A stretch of DNA of 64,000 nucleotides from a virus. The position numbers and the translations under genes were made by a program. The stretch's first letter is position 1, and every line of letters starts with the position of its first letter. The notes beneath the pieces were generated by a model. It ran no database searches, was not told where the DNA came from, and was given only the letters and a program-made list of their open reading frames with translations. The DNA is taken from positions 124,001-188,000 of IMG/VR virus record IMGVR_UViG_3300027733_000028; one strand, 5' to 3'. Shown here in pieces: positions 51,351 to 60,656 of this stretch.

Positions 51351-51904
51351 TGTTCAAGAAATTTAGACAATTCATTAATGAAGATATTCATATACCTTCC
51401 GGTAAATGGATAGACACTGACCTTAAAGGTCAGGATGATGATATGATGCAACTCATATGGACAATGTATACTGACACATACTCTAAACAAGGATTAGATT
51501 TCTCTGCCGATGATTATGCTGAACTTAAAACTAAATACCAAGCAACATTCTTAAAGGATGTTGACCATGATCGTATTCCAGATGCCTTTATTATATACAA
51601 GAAAACGAAGTATGGAAATAAGATTGCTCTTCTAGGAACTAATGATAAGAAGACTGCAAAACGAGATCTTCTAGAAAAAACTATTTCATTACTTAAAAAT
51701 CCTGGTTGGTTGTTAGAGGCCTCTCGTAAAATGGAAGAGATTCTTTCAAATTCAAATGTTCCTTATATTGAAGATCCTGAAATCATTGCTGATATTGTCG
51801 GTAAAGACAAGAAACCTGAAATGGTTAAACATGGATATTATACAAGACTTCTTTCAAAAACACCAAAGCGTATCTTAAAACGCATGTATGGTAAGGTCAA
51901 ATAG
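51350..51904 (+). CDS. CTS-tagged hypothetical protein, possibly GNAT-like
   Basis: 184 residues. Leader MFKKFRQFINE, cut after Glu11. The body (DHDRIPDAFIIYKKTKYGNKIALLGT around 64-89) has an alpha/beta pattern somewhat like small acetyltransferases, but no clear acetyl-CoA loop. Last gene of the second cluster. Confidence 0.6.
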   Translation: MFKKFRQFINEDIHIPSGKWIDTDLKGQDDDMMQLIWTMYTDTYSKQGLDFSADDYAELKTKYQATFLKDVDHDRIPDAFIIYKKTKYGNKIALLGTNDKKTAKRDLLEKTISLLKNPGWLLEASRKMEEILSNSNVPYIEDPEIIADIVGKDKKPEMVKHGYYTRLLSKTPKRILKRMYGKVK

Positions 51905-51978
51905 ACCAAAATGACCTAGTAGTTATTCGGCGGATCCCGTCGGTTATTAAGTAAACCCACTTTTAGGAGATATGTTCT

Positions 51979-51987
51979 TATAAATAA
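51979..51987 (+). promoter_or_regulatory. T4-late-like promoter TATAAATAA
   Basis: Precedes the giant surface protein. An ATG at 51989 lies 2 bases downstream, before any likely transcription start, which argues for the ATG at 52004 as true start. Confidence 0.6.
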
Positions 51988-52003
51988 TATGAGAAACAAA
52001 CAT

Positions 52004-55000
52004 ATGAAAAATCCTATTTTAATTTGCCTGTTACTATTTAATTTAATTGTAATTGGACAAACAACACCTAAAGAAAGATACATAAACAATTCTGATTATC
52101 TTTCTAAAAACTCCTTAGTCGATTACAAAAGCTATTACGGAGATTCCATACAAGGATTCGACGAAGCAGCTATGAAAGTTGAACTACTAAGACGAAACGT
52201 TTTTGGTTCAGAATACATCAACTACATTGCTCTTGTAAAAAGAGAATGGGTAAATCAAAAGTACGGTATCAAACCTGTACTACCTATCAATTCAAACAAC
52301 CGACCTATTGGAGGTCCTAACTCAGTTAATTCACCTGGTAATGCTTGTGTGAATGAAGACTTTGAGCTTACTGCACCTGGAGCTTATAATGGAATGAATT
52401 CTGTTTTAGGATGGACAATTCAAAGTGGACAAAATACTTCCAATATCTGTTGTGGAAATCCTACATATGGTGCTGGCTGTGTTGCTAATCCTATTGCTAA
52501 TTGGAATGCAGGTAGTCCTGAATTTTCTATTGTTGCTACTCCAATACTACCTGCTCCTAGTTGTGCTAATCCTCCTGGATTTAGTATTGACAATGTATCA
52601 ATACCTAATTCACCTCTTGGCGGTAACCGAGTTGCAAGACTACAAAACTCATGTCCAACCGGTTTGATGACTCGAATTATGACACAATTTCCTGTTTCAA
52701 ATTCTAATACCTTATTTCAATTTTGTTATGCTGGTTCATGGGATGGTGTTCATGAATGTTGTGGACAACCTGCTTTTAGAATCGATATGTATAATTGTAC
52801 AGGTTCATTAATCCCAATACCATGTGCCAATGTAAGCCTAACTCCTTCCGGACAATCTTGTCAAAGTGGAGTTCCTGGATATCAGGTAACCAGTGGAGTT
52901 TCATGGGTTAATTGGCAAACAAAATATATTGACTTAACTCCTTATATTGGTCAGTGTATTAGAATTGTGGTAACTTGCTCAGATTGTTCTTATTCTGGAC
53001 ATCATGGAACTGCTTATTTTGATGCAAGATGCGGTGGTCAATTAGTTGGAGTTGGATTAGGTGGAGTTGGTGGAAACATTGCAGGACCTGTTAGTTATTG
53101 TGCTGGTTCAAATCAAGCTATTATTGCCGCACCATTGGGATACTCGTCATATCAATGGATATCTCCTATCACAGGAACAATTCCTGCTAATGCAGGAGGT
53201 ACAGCTCCAGTATTAACCATAAGTCCAGTAGTTGCAGGTTTAGTGTATACAGTTCAGTTAAACTCACCATCAGGGTGTTCTTATATTGCAACCAATACAA
53301 TCATGCCTACTCTTGTAAACATTGCAGGTATTGGTTCAGGCACAAGTTGTGCAGGAGGATCAAGTGGAACGGGTACTGTTCAAGGTAATGGCAGTGGCAC
53401 AGGATACAATTATACTTGGGTAAATTCAAATAATGCTGTAGTTGGTACCTCAGCAACAGTAAGTGGACTGCTTCCAGGAACATATAGCGTAACTATAACT
53501 GGTCTTGGCGCTGCAGGATGTGGTTCAGCAACATCAACTATATCAATAGGAGTTGGAATACCTCAAATGCAAAATCTATTAAAACCGTATTGTGGTTCTC
53601 AAGCCTATTTAAGTGTAACGGGTAATAGTGTTCAGTGGTCTACCAACAATACAGCTATCTCCGCTCCATTAGGAGTGGCAATGGGATACACAGTAAACAA
53701 TCCAGTACAGGCTTCAGTATACACAGTTACCTATACTTCATTACAAAATTGTAATGAAGCAGCTTCATTCACCCTAATACCATCTCCGCCGGGCAGTATA
53801 TCATTACTAACTACTTCTGTTTGTTTAAACTCGACAAATGGCAGTGGAACTATTAATCTAACTCCTGCATCTGGTTCTCCTCCTGGAGCTAATTCATATT
53901 CAGTATGGAATTCTAATAATACTCCGGTTTACAATTCATCATTGTCTCCTACTAATCAAAATAATTATTTGTTTGGAAACATGGGAACCGGTAGTTATCA
54001 AGTAAGAGTATTTGATGGTTCCTGTGCATACACAACTTCCTTTATTATACCTACTCATGTATTTTCTCCTACATTAAGTCCAACCTCAACAACTCTATGT
54101 CCTGGTGGAGGTATTGCAGCCGGAGTAGTATTTAGTATTCCACCATCATTATCTCAATACACTTACTCTTGGACACCTAATATCTTTTTAGCAGGAAACA
54201 CTCAACAATCAACGATTATCATACCAAATCTTGCAGTAGGTACGCAATCAAATATAACTTACTCAGTTGTAATTACTCCTACTGCTATTAATTGTCCGAT
54301 GACTCGTACATTAAATTTATGGGCAATCAATCCACCAATTCCAACTATTACTGCAATACCTAATATGTGTAACAATATGCTTCCATATCAAGTATTGGCT
54401 AATCCCAGTGGTGGTATCTTTACCGGAGTTGGAATGAGTACATTAGGTTTAATCTCTCCGACTGCTTCACTATTAGGAATCAATAACTTTACATATGCCA
54501 TTTCAATTAGTACTTGCGCATCATCTAATACTGGAAGTTATCAGGTATCATATTTCAATACTTCATCATTAAGCTCTTCAATAAATCCTATATGTTCTAC
54601 TAATTCAACAATAAATCTTATGACTATTGTTCAGAATACCTTAGGATCTTGGTCAGGTAATTATATAACGAATAACATATTCAATCCAGCAAATCTAAAT
54701 GGAGTATACTCATTAACCTACAATAATTTATCAACACCAAATCCTACAGTATGTCCTTCATCTACTCAAATGAATATATCGGTTACTAATACAATAATTC
54801 CGACTATTGCAAATTCCAATCCATTCTGTACGAATGCCTCCTCTTTTGTATTGATCGCTAATCCAAATGGAGGAATCTGGTCTAACAATTCTGCAGTGAG
54901 CGGTTTAGGTATTGTAACTCCTTCATTGACATCTCCTACAAATACAACGGTTAATTATGTCGTTAATGTTGGTCCATGTATAAACACAAACACATTCAAC

Positions 55001-56956
55001 ATATATCCATCAACTTTCAATACGGCTTCTTTAACTGGATCTATCCCTAATTTATGCGTAACGAGCTCATCAATAAATCTAATGTCAATCGTACAAAATA
55101 CGACTGGATCTTGGTCAGGAATGAATGTTACTCAAAACATATTCAACCCTTCAGGATTACCGACCGGAAATTATACTTTAACATACAATACCAACTCGGC
55201 TCCTAATGTTACTCTATGTCCAGATAACCGAACAATAAACATATCGGTTCTTAATCCGGCATCTCCGAACATTACTACATTCGGACCTATATGTAGCAAA
55301 GATGCTATTATGCAAATGACCGTTACTCCTAATTCTGGTAGTTGGATTTCTACTCCATATCTAAACATTAATGGAATATTAAATCCTTCGCTATGTCCTA
55401 TTGGAATTAATGCCATTCAATATGTAATAGGAACTAATACTTGTTCGGCTCAACAAACAAAAACCTTTGTGGTTGAGATGTTCATTCCATCAACGATAAC
55501 AAATCAAATACCTGACTTGTGTAATACCAGCTCTCCCATAAATCTTAATTCATATTCTGGTTTTCCTGGATCTTGGTCAGGATTAGGAATCAATGGTTCA
55601 ATGTTTACTCCATCGAATTCAGGAACATTAATTCTAGTACATACCACATCATCATCTAGTGGTTTATGTCCTAGTACGTCAAGCATATCAGTTAGAGTAT
55701 ATTCATTACAATCTCCAGTAATAATCAAGCCAAATTCTGTATGTAACACATATGCGCCTTTCCAATTACAAGTAAATCCAATCGGTGGTATATTCGGAGG
55801 TAATGGATCTAATACTAACGGAATTTTTAATCCAGCATATGGAGCGATAGGAAACAATATAATTAATTACAGCATTTCTGCCGGTCCTTGTATAGCATAT
55901 GCACAGACTACTGTTAATATTGAGAAATTTATATCGGCTGATCTAGATCGATACCCTAAAACCGTTTATTGTAAAGGTACTGAATATCCTTTTAATCTGA
56001 ATTCGTTAGTCAAAAATCCAAATTATAATTGGTCTGGTCCTGGAGTAAATGGTTATATGTTCGATCCACAAATGGCAAACATCGGAAACAACCTAATATA
56101 TTATCGAACGCATTCTGCACCAACGGCTTCATTATGTCCGGATGAAAAATCATTTAACATAAGGGTTGCTCAAATAAGTAAACCCATCATATCGCTATCT
56201 GATTCAATTGGTTGTGTTCCTCTTAGAGTAATTCTCAATTCAAACGAAAATACTGGATTATCTTCTTGGAAATTTAGTAATGGATATTCTAGTGAAGCCA
56301 ATTCTCTTGCATATACATTTACTTCAAGCGGAATACATTCAATAATATTCTCATATATCAATGATGAAGGTTGTGTATCGCCAAATCAAATGATTACTCT
56401 TATTAGAGTTGATGAGGTACCTTTTCCCAAGTTTCAATTACCAAAATCCATTTATGCAGGAGATTCAGAAATCCAAGCAATAAATCTAACTCCTAATGTA
56501 GGAAGTTACACTTACACATGGATGGTATCTAATGGATATTCAGTAAACACAATTAATCTTGCATACGATCCCAAGAAAATAGGCAAGTACGAAATAACAT
56601 TAATTGCAAAGACGGTTAATGGATGCACGGCATCTACTAGAAAAATGATAGAGATACAAAACGAATTTGAAGTACATATCCCAAATACTTTCACTCCTAA
56701 TAGAGATGGTCTCAACGATTATTTTCTTCCAGTATTTTCTGACTATGGAGTTGAGTTATCTTTTTATACACTAGAGATTTTCGATCGATGGGATCACTTA
56801 ATTTATAGATCAATCGATCCTAAAAAAGGATGGGATGGAAAAGCCAAAAATGAATTATGTCAACAAGGATCCTATGTATACAGACTTAAGTTTTCTGATA
56901 AAGAGAAGAATGTGTATGAGAAGATTGGACATGTTCTCCTTTTAGGATCCGATTAA
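52004..56956 (+). CDS. Giant T9SS-sorted surface protein (CHU_C type B)
   Basis: 1650 residues from 52004; the frame begins at 51989 but that ATG sits inside the late promoter. Signal peptide MKNPILICLLLFNLIVIG. Cys-rich lectin-like N-terminal domain (about 95-350, GSPEFS...CGGQLVG), then many repeats of about 100-150 residues with a recurring (N/S)xGSWSGxx...NIFNP pattern, a PKD-like segment near 1385-1480, and a final domain (last 95 residues: PNTFTPNRDGLNDYF, LEIFDRWDHLIYRS, KGWDGK, GSYVYRLKF) that is the type B T9SS sorting domain. It would be exported and attached to the host cell surface. Possible roles: receptor masking, aggregation or adhesion. Confidence 0.9.
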   Translation: MKNPILICLLLFNLIVIGQTTPKERYINNSDYLSKNSLVDYKSYYGDSIQGFDEAAMKVELLRRNVFGSEYINYIALVKREWVNQKYGIKPVLPINSNNRPIGGPNSVNSPGNACVNEDFELTAPGAYNGMNSVLGWTIQSGQNTSNICCGNPTYGAGCVANPIANWNAGSPEFSIVATPILPAPSCANPPGFSIDNVSIPNSPLGGNRVARLQNSCPTGLMTRIMTQFPVSNSNTLFQFCYAGSWDGVHECCGQPAFRIDMYNCTGSLIPIPCANVSLTPSGQSCQSGVPGYQVTSGVSWVNWQTKYIDLTPYIGQCIRIVVTCSDCSYSGHHGTAYFDARCGGQLVGVGLGGVGGNIAGPVSYCAGSNQAIIAAPLGYSSYQWISPITGTIPANAGGTAPVLTISPVVAGLVYTVQLNSPSGCSYIATNTIMPTLVNIAGIGSGTSCAGGSSGTGTVQGNGSGTGYNYTWVNSNNAVVGTSATVSGLLPGTYSVTITGLGAAGCGSATSTISIGVGIPQMQNLLKPYCGSQAYLSVTGNSVQWSTNNTAISAPLGVAMGYTVNNPVQASVYTVTYTSLQNCNEAASFTLIPSPPGSISLLTTSVCLNSTNGSGTINLTPASGSPPGANSYSVWNSNNTPVYNSSLSPTNQNNYLFGNMGTGSYQVRVFDGSCAYTTSFIIPTHVFSPTLSPTSTTLCPGGGIAAGVVFSIPPSLSQYTYSWTPNIFLAGNTQQSTIIIPNLAVGTQSNITYSVVITPTAINCPMTRTLNLWAINPPIPTITAIPNMCNNMLPYQVLANPSGGIFTGVGMSTLGLISPTASLLGINNFTYAISISTCASSNTGSYQVSYFNTSSLSSSINPICSTNSTINLMTIVQNTLGSWSGNYITNNIFNPANLNGVYSLTYNNLSTPNPTVCPSSTQMNISVTNTIIPTIANSNPFCTNASSFVLIANPNGGIWSNNSAVSGLGIVTPSLTSPTNTTVNYVVNVGPCINTNTFNIYPSTFNTASLTGSIPNLCVTSSSINLMSIVQNTTGSWSGMNVTQNIFNPSGLPTGNYTLTYNTNSAPNVTLCPDNRTINISVLNPASPNITTFGPICSKDAIMQMTVTPNSGSWISTPYLNINGILNPSLCPIGINAIQYVIGTNTCSAQQTKTFVVEMFIPSTITNQIPDLCNTSSPINLNSYSGFPGSWSGLGINGSMFTPSNSGTLILVHTTSSSSGLCPSTSSISVRVYSLQSPVIIKPNSVCNTYAPFQLQVNPIGGIFGGNGSNTNGIFNPAYGAIGNNIINYSISAGPCIAYAQTTVNIEKFISADLDRYPKTVYCKGTEYPFNLNSLVKNPNYNWSGPGVNGYMFDPQMANIGNNLIYYRTHSAPTASLCPDEKSFNIRVAQISKPIISLSDSIGCVPLRVILNSNENTGLSSWKFSNGYSSEANSLAYTFTSSGIHSIIFSYINDEGCVSPNQMITLIRVDEVPFPKFQLPKSIYAGDSEIQAINLTPNVGSYTYTWMVSNGYSVNTINLAYDPKKIGKYEITLIAKTVNGCTASTRKMIEIQNEFEVHIPNTFTPNRDGLNDYFLPVFSDYGVELSFYTLEIFDRWDHLIYRSIDPKKGWDGKAKNELCQQGSYVYRLKFSDKEKNVYEKIGHVLLLGSD

Positions 56957-56960
56957 AATT

Positions 56961-57015
56961 GTTAATAACTTTCCCGTAATAAATTTTTTTATTCCAAAAA
57001 GTTTTATTATATTTG
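56961..57015 (+). promoter_or_regulatory. Early-promoter module
   Basis: GTTAATAAC (56961-56969), T-tract 56984-56990, TATATTTG 57008-57015. Upstream of 57041. Confidence 0.8.
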
Positions 57016-57040
57016 TATATACAATTTAAACAAATATACT

Positions 57041-57235
57041 ATGGAAAATAATTTTGAAGTATCCGATCTTGAATTACTCACAACATCGGAATTAAAAACT
57101 CTACTAATCGATTTATTCGATGGTAATGCAGGTGAAATTCTTTATGGTTTTCGAGAAATGGGAATTACCAAAGATGCTAATCTTAAATCGGCAATAATCC
57201 GATACATCATTCGTAAACAACCCATCAATGCATAA
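57041..57235 (+). CDS. Hypothetical early protein, 64 aa
   Basis: Not recognised. Acidic helical protein; overlaps the GIY-YIG gene by 8 bases. Confidence 0.55.
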   Translation: MENNFEVSDLELLTTSELKTLLIDLFDGNAGEILYGFREMGITKDANLKSAIIRYIIRKQPINA

Positions 57236-57548
57236 ACGAAGAAGCGATCGTAACCATCTCATCTACAAAATAGAAAATCTCTCAACCGGAGAATTCTATA
57301 TAGGAGTTACAGTCGTAACCGGTAGAGCATATCTTAAATCTCTTAAATCTCGATGGAAGCGACATATCTATAAAGCAATGGTGCTTCGTGAAGAATGGTT
57401 ATTTCCAAAAGCGATTCGCGAATATGGCGAATCTCAATTTAAACCTGAGATTATCGAAATTGTACGTGGTAAATCTACCGCATTCGGAAGAGAATCTCAA
57501 CTTATTAACGAAATCCGACCAGCATACAACACACGAATGAAATGTTAA
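57228..57548 (+). CDS. GIY-YIG nuclease-like protein
   Basis: 106 residues. HLIYKIENLSTGEFYIGVT (10-28) is the GIY-YIG motif; KSRWKRHIYKAM supplies the Arg/His helix; Glu in REYGESQF. Ends in GRESQLINEIRPAYN, like segF/segG-type homing endonuclease N-domains. May be a domain left from a homing enzyme. Confidence 0.75.
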   Translation: MHKRRSDRNHLIYKIENLSTGEFYIGVTVVTGRAYLKSLKSRWKRHIYKAMVLREEWLFPKAIREYGESQFKPEIIEIVRGKSTAFGRESQLINEIRPAYNTRMKC

Positions 57549-57619
57549 TAACTTTTTTACATTTAGCCAAAAATAAGTTTCAAAAAATTTTTTTATTCCA
57601 ATAAAAAGTATTATATTTG
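57544..57619 (+). promoter_or_regulatory. Early-promoter module (long spacer)
   Basis: GTTAATAAC (57544-57552), T-tract near 57588-57594, TATATTTG 57612-57619. The palindrome to T-tract spacer is longest here. Confidence 0.7.
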
Positions 57620-57658
57620 TTATATCAATTTAATATTAATCTTTTAAACTCAAAAAAT

Positions 57659-57970
57659 ATGAAATCTAAATCAAGTATCGAAAAAATTGCTGCAATTCAA
57701 TCATTAGTATCGAAATCATTTAACATCGAACTACCTAAATTACTTTCACCATCTCGTACTGGTGAAATTGCATACATTCGCCAAATATCAATGTATCTAT
57801 GCAGATTCAACACAACCGCTTCTCTTAAAATAATTGCGGCCGAACATAATCGTACTAATCACGGTACCGTTATCCATGCTTCCGAAGTAATTGGATTCGA
57901 TTATCGCAAAAACGAAAAAGTACGTAATCAAATCATCGCATTAGAAACCCAAATTAAAACAATAGCATAA
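57659..57970 (+). CDS. Stand-alone DnaA domain IV-like protein
   Basis: 103 residues from 57659. The layout FNIELPKLLSPSRTGEIAYIRQISMYLCRF (21-50), SLKIIAAEHNRTNHGTVIHA (55-74) is that of DnaA domain IV, with RTNHGTVIHA matching the signature helix-turn-helix. No AAA+ part precedes it. It could bind DnaA boxes in the host or phage origin. Expressed from an early module. Confidence 0.85.
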   Translation: MKSKSSIEKIAAIQSLVSKSFNIELPKLLSPSRTGEIAYIRQISMYLCRFNTTASLKIIAAEHNRTNHGTVIHASEVIGFDYRKNEKVRNQIIALETQIKTIA

Positions 57971-57972
57971 TC

Positions 57973-58227
57973 ATGAAAGTACACGAAAAAGCAAAATTAT
58001 ACGATTCACTCATAAAAGATTATGAGGAACTTATCACCGAAATGCAAAATCATTCAAACTCTATTAAAGAAATTGAAACTCGAGAAGATCTTAAAGAAAT
58101 GAAGGAAAATAACGTTTCAACTTATTATCCTCTTTTAGCCGGAACCTATCAAGGTTCTAACTTTGGTTTAGATCTTAAAATCTCAAGAGCTCAATCTAAT
58201 CTTAAATGGTATAAAGGCATAAAATAA
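57973..58227 (+). CDS. Hypothetical protein, 84 aa
   Basis: Not recognised. Charged helical protein, between the DnaA-like and photolyase-like genes. Confidence 0.5.
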   Translation: MKVHEKAKLYDSLIKDYEELITEMQNHSNSIKEIETREDLKEMKENNVSTYYPLLAGTYQGSNFGLDLKISRAQSNLKWYKGIK

Positions 58228-58229
58228 AT

Positions 58230-59432
58230 ATGGCAACATTAGTTTGGTTAACCCATTCATTTCGTACAGACTCTAGGCTAACATCTAAATTATCCGGTCC
58301 TTGTACATTCGTATATTATTCACCATACTACTTTGCTGGTGATCGGGAAAAACAAATTCTGAAACAATGTTCAACGGCTAATCTTGAAGCATTTTACGAA
58401 TCCCTTGATATTATGCGTAAATCGCTTAAGGCTATTGGCCACGAGTTTTACGTCTTCAAACAATCAAATCCTATTGAACATATCAATAGCCTAATTGATA
58501 AACATGGATTTGATCGAGTTGTAATAGATCTTCCTCTTTTTGGAATGTGGAAAACAACCGATCCAATGCAAATCAAAGTTCCTTTTGAATTAATCGATTC
58601 TGATCTTGTCGACGATACTTGTTTTAATATGACGGCTAAATCTAGGTGGATGTCACATACTCGCAAAATATCTACACACAAACCAAATCAATGGAATTCT
58701 GAAATTGTACCAAATCCTATTAATGAAGCAATCAAAAGTTATCCGCAATACACTAAGAATAACTTGATTATGCCTCACATCATAACATCTCGTGCATCGG
58801 CTATGGCTCCTACATATGCTCAAACTCGAGATAAACATAATGGCCAAACTCGTTTATCTACTGCATTTCAAAATGGTACGGTAGATCCTTGCAATATGTT
58901 CTATAGCATCGCAAACGATTTTCTAAAATCTGGCGCAGACTTCTCGATAAATGAAGGTGCCCATGCTGCAATGCTTCGTCAATTTGCTTTTCGTGAAATG
59001 ACAATCATTCAAACTCGTCGAGCTAACCTAACCATGGAAGATTCCCCAATGCAATGGGCACAACAATTTATAACAGCAACCTCTCTACAAAATCTAAAGA
59101 GTCAAACAAATCCAGATAGCACTTTAACATTTGAACAAATCAAAACGGCTAGTACCAGCGATACATTAATAAATACAATTCTCGCTGAATCGTTTCAAGT
59201 TGGTGTAATGCCAAATCGTGCTAGAATGTTCTTTGCCGGATGGATGTTTTACAATGCACCAACTGGTCAACAAGCACTTGAATGGTTAATCGATACATTT
59301 GATCTTCTTCTCTTAGATGGTCAATGTCCTACAAATTATACACAATGTACATCCGCTATGAATATGCAATATGGTAAAGTAATGTTGCTTAATCGTCATA
59401 ACGTTAAAGCATTACTTGCCTACGAAAATTAA
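58230..59432 (+). CDS. Divergent photolyase/cryptochrome-like protein
   Basis: 400 residues. LVWLTHSFRTDSRL opens the Rossmann-like antenna domain; TRLSTAFQNGTVDPCNMFYSI (about 206-226) and RQFAFREM are FAD-domain motifs; the end NRARMFFAGWMFYNAPTGQQALEWLIDTFD and NYTQCTSAM mirrors the conserved 'NRxRM..F/W..D..LD' FAD-binding region. Shorter than standard photolyases. Would repair UV dimers, or act as light sensor. Confidence 0.7.
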   Translation: MATLVWLTHSFRTDSRLTSKLSGPCTFVYYSPYYFAGDREKQILKQCSTANLEAFYESLDIMRKSLKAIGHEFYVFKQSNPIEHINSLIDKHGFDRVVIDLPLFGMWKTTDPMQIKVPFELIDSDLVDDTCFNMTAKSRWMSHTRKISTHKPNQWNSEIVPNPINEAIKSYPQYTKNNLIMPHIITSRASAMAPTYAQTRDKHNGQTRLSTAFQNGTVDPCNMFYSIANDFLKSGADFSINEGAHAAMLRQFAFREMTIIQTRRANLTMEDSPMQWAQQFITATSLQNLKSQTNPDSTLTFEQIKTASTSDTLINTILAESFQVGVMPNRARMFFAGWMFYNAPTGQQALEWLIDTFDLLLLDGQCPTNYTQCTSAMNMQYGKVMLLNRHNVKALLAYEN

Positions 59433-59556
59433 TCAAGCAACCTTTATTACTGAATCTGACCTGTGATTTTTAACATATAACCTTTATCTAAGGTGATCGA
59501 GGAAATAATATAGTTCTTCAGGCAGATTAGGTAATTCAAGGTTACTCCATCATACT

Positions 59557-59566
59557 CATATAATTT
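59557..59566 (+). promoter_or_regulatory. CATATAATTT box
   Basis: In the 175-base gap before 59608; the rest of the gap shows a short inverted repeat but no gene. Confidence 0.35.
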
Positions 59567-59607
59567 ATACATTTATCTATAGAATTACGACTAATCAAAA
59601 ACAAAAT

Positions 59608-60072
59608 ATGGCAAAGACTAAAAAACAAATCGTTGAGCTTACTCCGGTTGAACGAGTATTCGCTGCATTCATGGAAGATTTCAATGATACTGAATTACAA
59701 GAAAGACTAGATGGATTTGAAAGAACTCTTAAATCTCTAAAGGCTCGTTACAATGAATTAGTTCCTAATTTGAATGATGCTTTGAGAGATCAAACAATTT
59801 TAAACAAAATGATTTTGGATTCGGCTAAAATGAGTTTCATTAATAACGATGCTTTCAAGAGACTTAAGATTGTGGATTCATATCTAGACGAGAACATGGA
59901 ACTTGCCAATGATCTTAAAAGTAAAATACAATCCGAAGAAGATCTTATCCGAAAATATAAAGAGAATTCACATGATCGTCTTTTTCGATGGTGGCAATCT
60001 ATTAAAGCCGTAGAACCTAACACTATCCCTTGGTTAGAATGGAAAATCATGTATGATTCCAAGATAATTTAA
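59608..60072 (+). CDS. Hypothetical coiled-coil protein, 154 aa
   Basis: Not recognised. Helical throughout with heptad-like spacing; Arg/Lys and Trp at the end. Possibly a scaffold or binding protein. Confidence 0.5.
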   Translation: MAKTKKQIVELTPVERVFAAFMEDFNDTELQERLDGFERTLKSLKARYNELVPNLNDALRDQTILNKMILDSAKMSFINNDAFKRLKIVDSYLDENMELANDLKSKIQSEEDLIRKYKENSHDRLFRWWQSIKAVEPNTIPWLEWKIMYDSKII

Positions 60073-60076
60073 AAAT

Positions 60077-60131
60077 GTTAATAACTTTCCATCAATAAAT
60101 TTTTTTATTCCACTTATTTGTTTTATATTTG
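60077..60131 (+). promoter_or_regulatory. Early-promoter module
   Basis: GTTAATAAC (60077-60085), T-tract 60100-60106, TATATTTG 60124-60131. Upstream of 60156. Confidence 0.75.
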
Positions 60132-60155
60132 TATATACAATTTAAAACAATATAT

Positions 60156-60416
60156 ATGCGAACACATGCTTCAACAACTTACTTCGAAACGCAATCATCC
60201 GCTTTAAACGAAGCATTTCAACACGTTCAATCTCGAGGTTATTTGGTAAACGAACCCGATAATCTATGGACTGAACATGTTTCATACGGAACAACCGTTC
60301 ACTATAATCTTCCTCTTATTCTCGAACGAACAGGTAATCCTGCTCGTAAATGGTTGCATGTAAATCTTCATCGTATGGATTCAGGAAGATATGAATTAAA
60401 CTACTACTTAAATTAA
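60156..60416 (+). CDS. Hypothetical early protein, 86 aa
   Basis: Start at 60156; the earlier in-frame ATG lies in the promoter. Small alpha/beta protein (RTHASTTYFETQS, NLHRMDSGRYELNY). Not recognised. Confidence 0.5.
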   Translation: MRTHASTTYFETQSSALNEAFQHVQSRGYLVNEPDNLWTEHVSYGTTVHYNLPLILERTGNPARKWLHVNLHRMDSGRYELNYYLN

Positions 60417-60422
60417 TAAATC

Positions 60423-60650
60423 ATGATAAGAAAAAAAGAAGAACAAACCGGACCTATCGTTATCGATCTTACTGGTCCTGATGGTAATGCATTCGCCATA
60501 ATCTCATATGCAAATCGTTTCGCAAAACAAATGGAAATGCAACCAAACGATCGAGCACAAATGAATACCGATCTTATGTCTGGAGATTATGAACATCTCC
60601 TTCAAGTATTCGATAAGCACTTTGGTGAATTCGTTATTCTTGAACGATAA
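60423..60650 (+). CDS. Hypothetical protein, 75 aa
   Basis: Not recognised. GPIVIDLTGPDGNAFAII then a helical, acidic half; resembles small conserved phage proteins of early regions. Confidence 0.5.
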   Translation: MIRKKEEQTGPIVIDLTGPDGNAFAIISYANRFAKQMEMQPNDRAQMNTDLMSGDYEHLLQVFDKHFGEFVILER

Positions 60651-60656
60651 AAAAAT

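Noticed and set aside
55171-55857. Open frames on the - strand inside the giant surface protein
   Set aside because: Antisense shadows of a repetitive, Ser/Thr/Asn-rich coding sequence.
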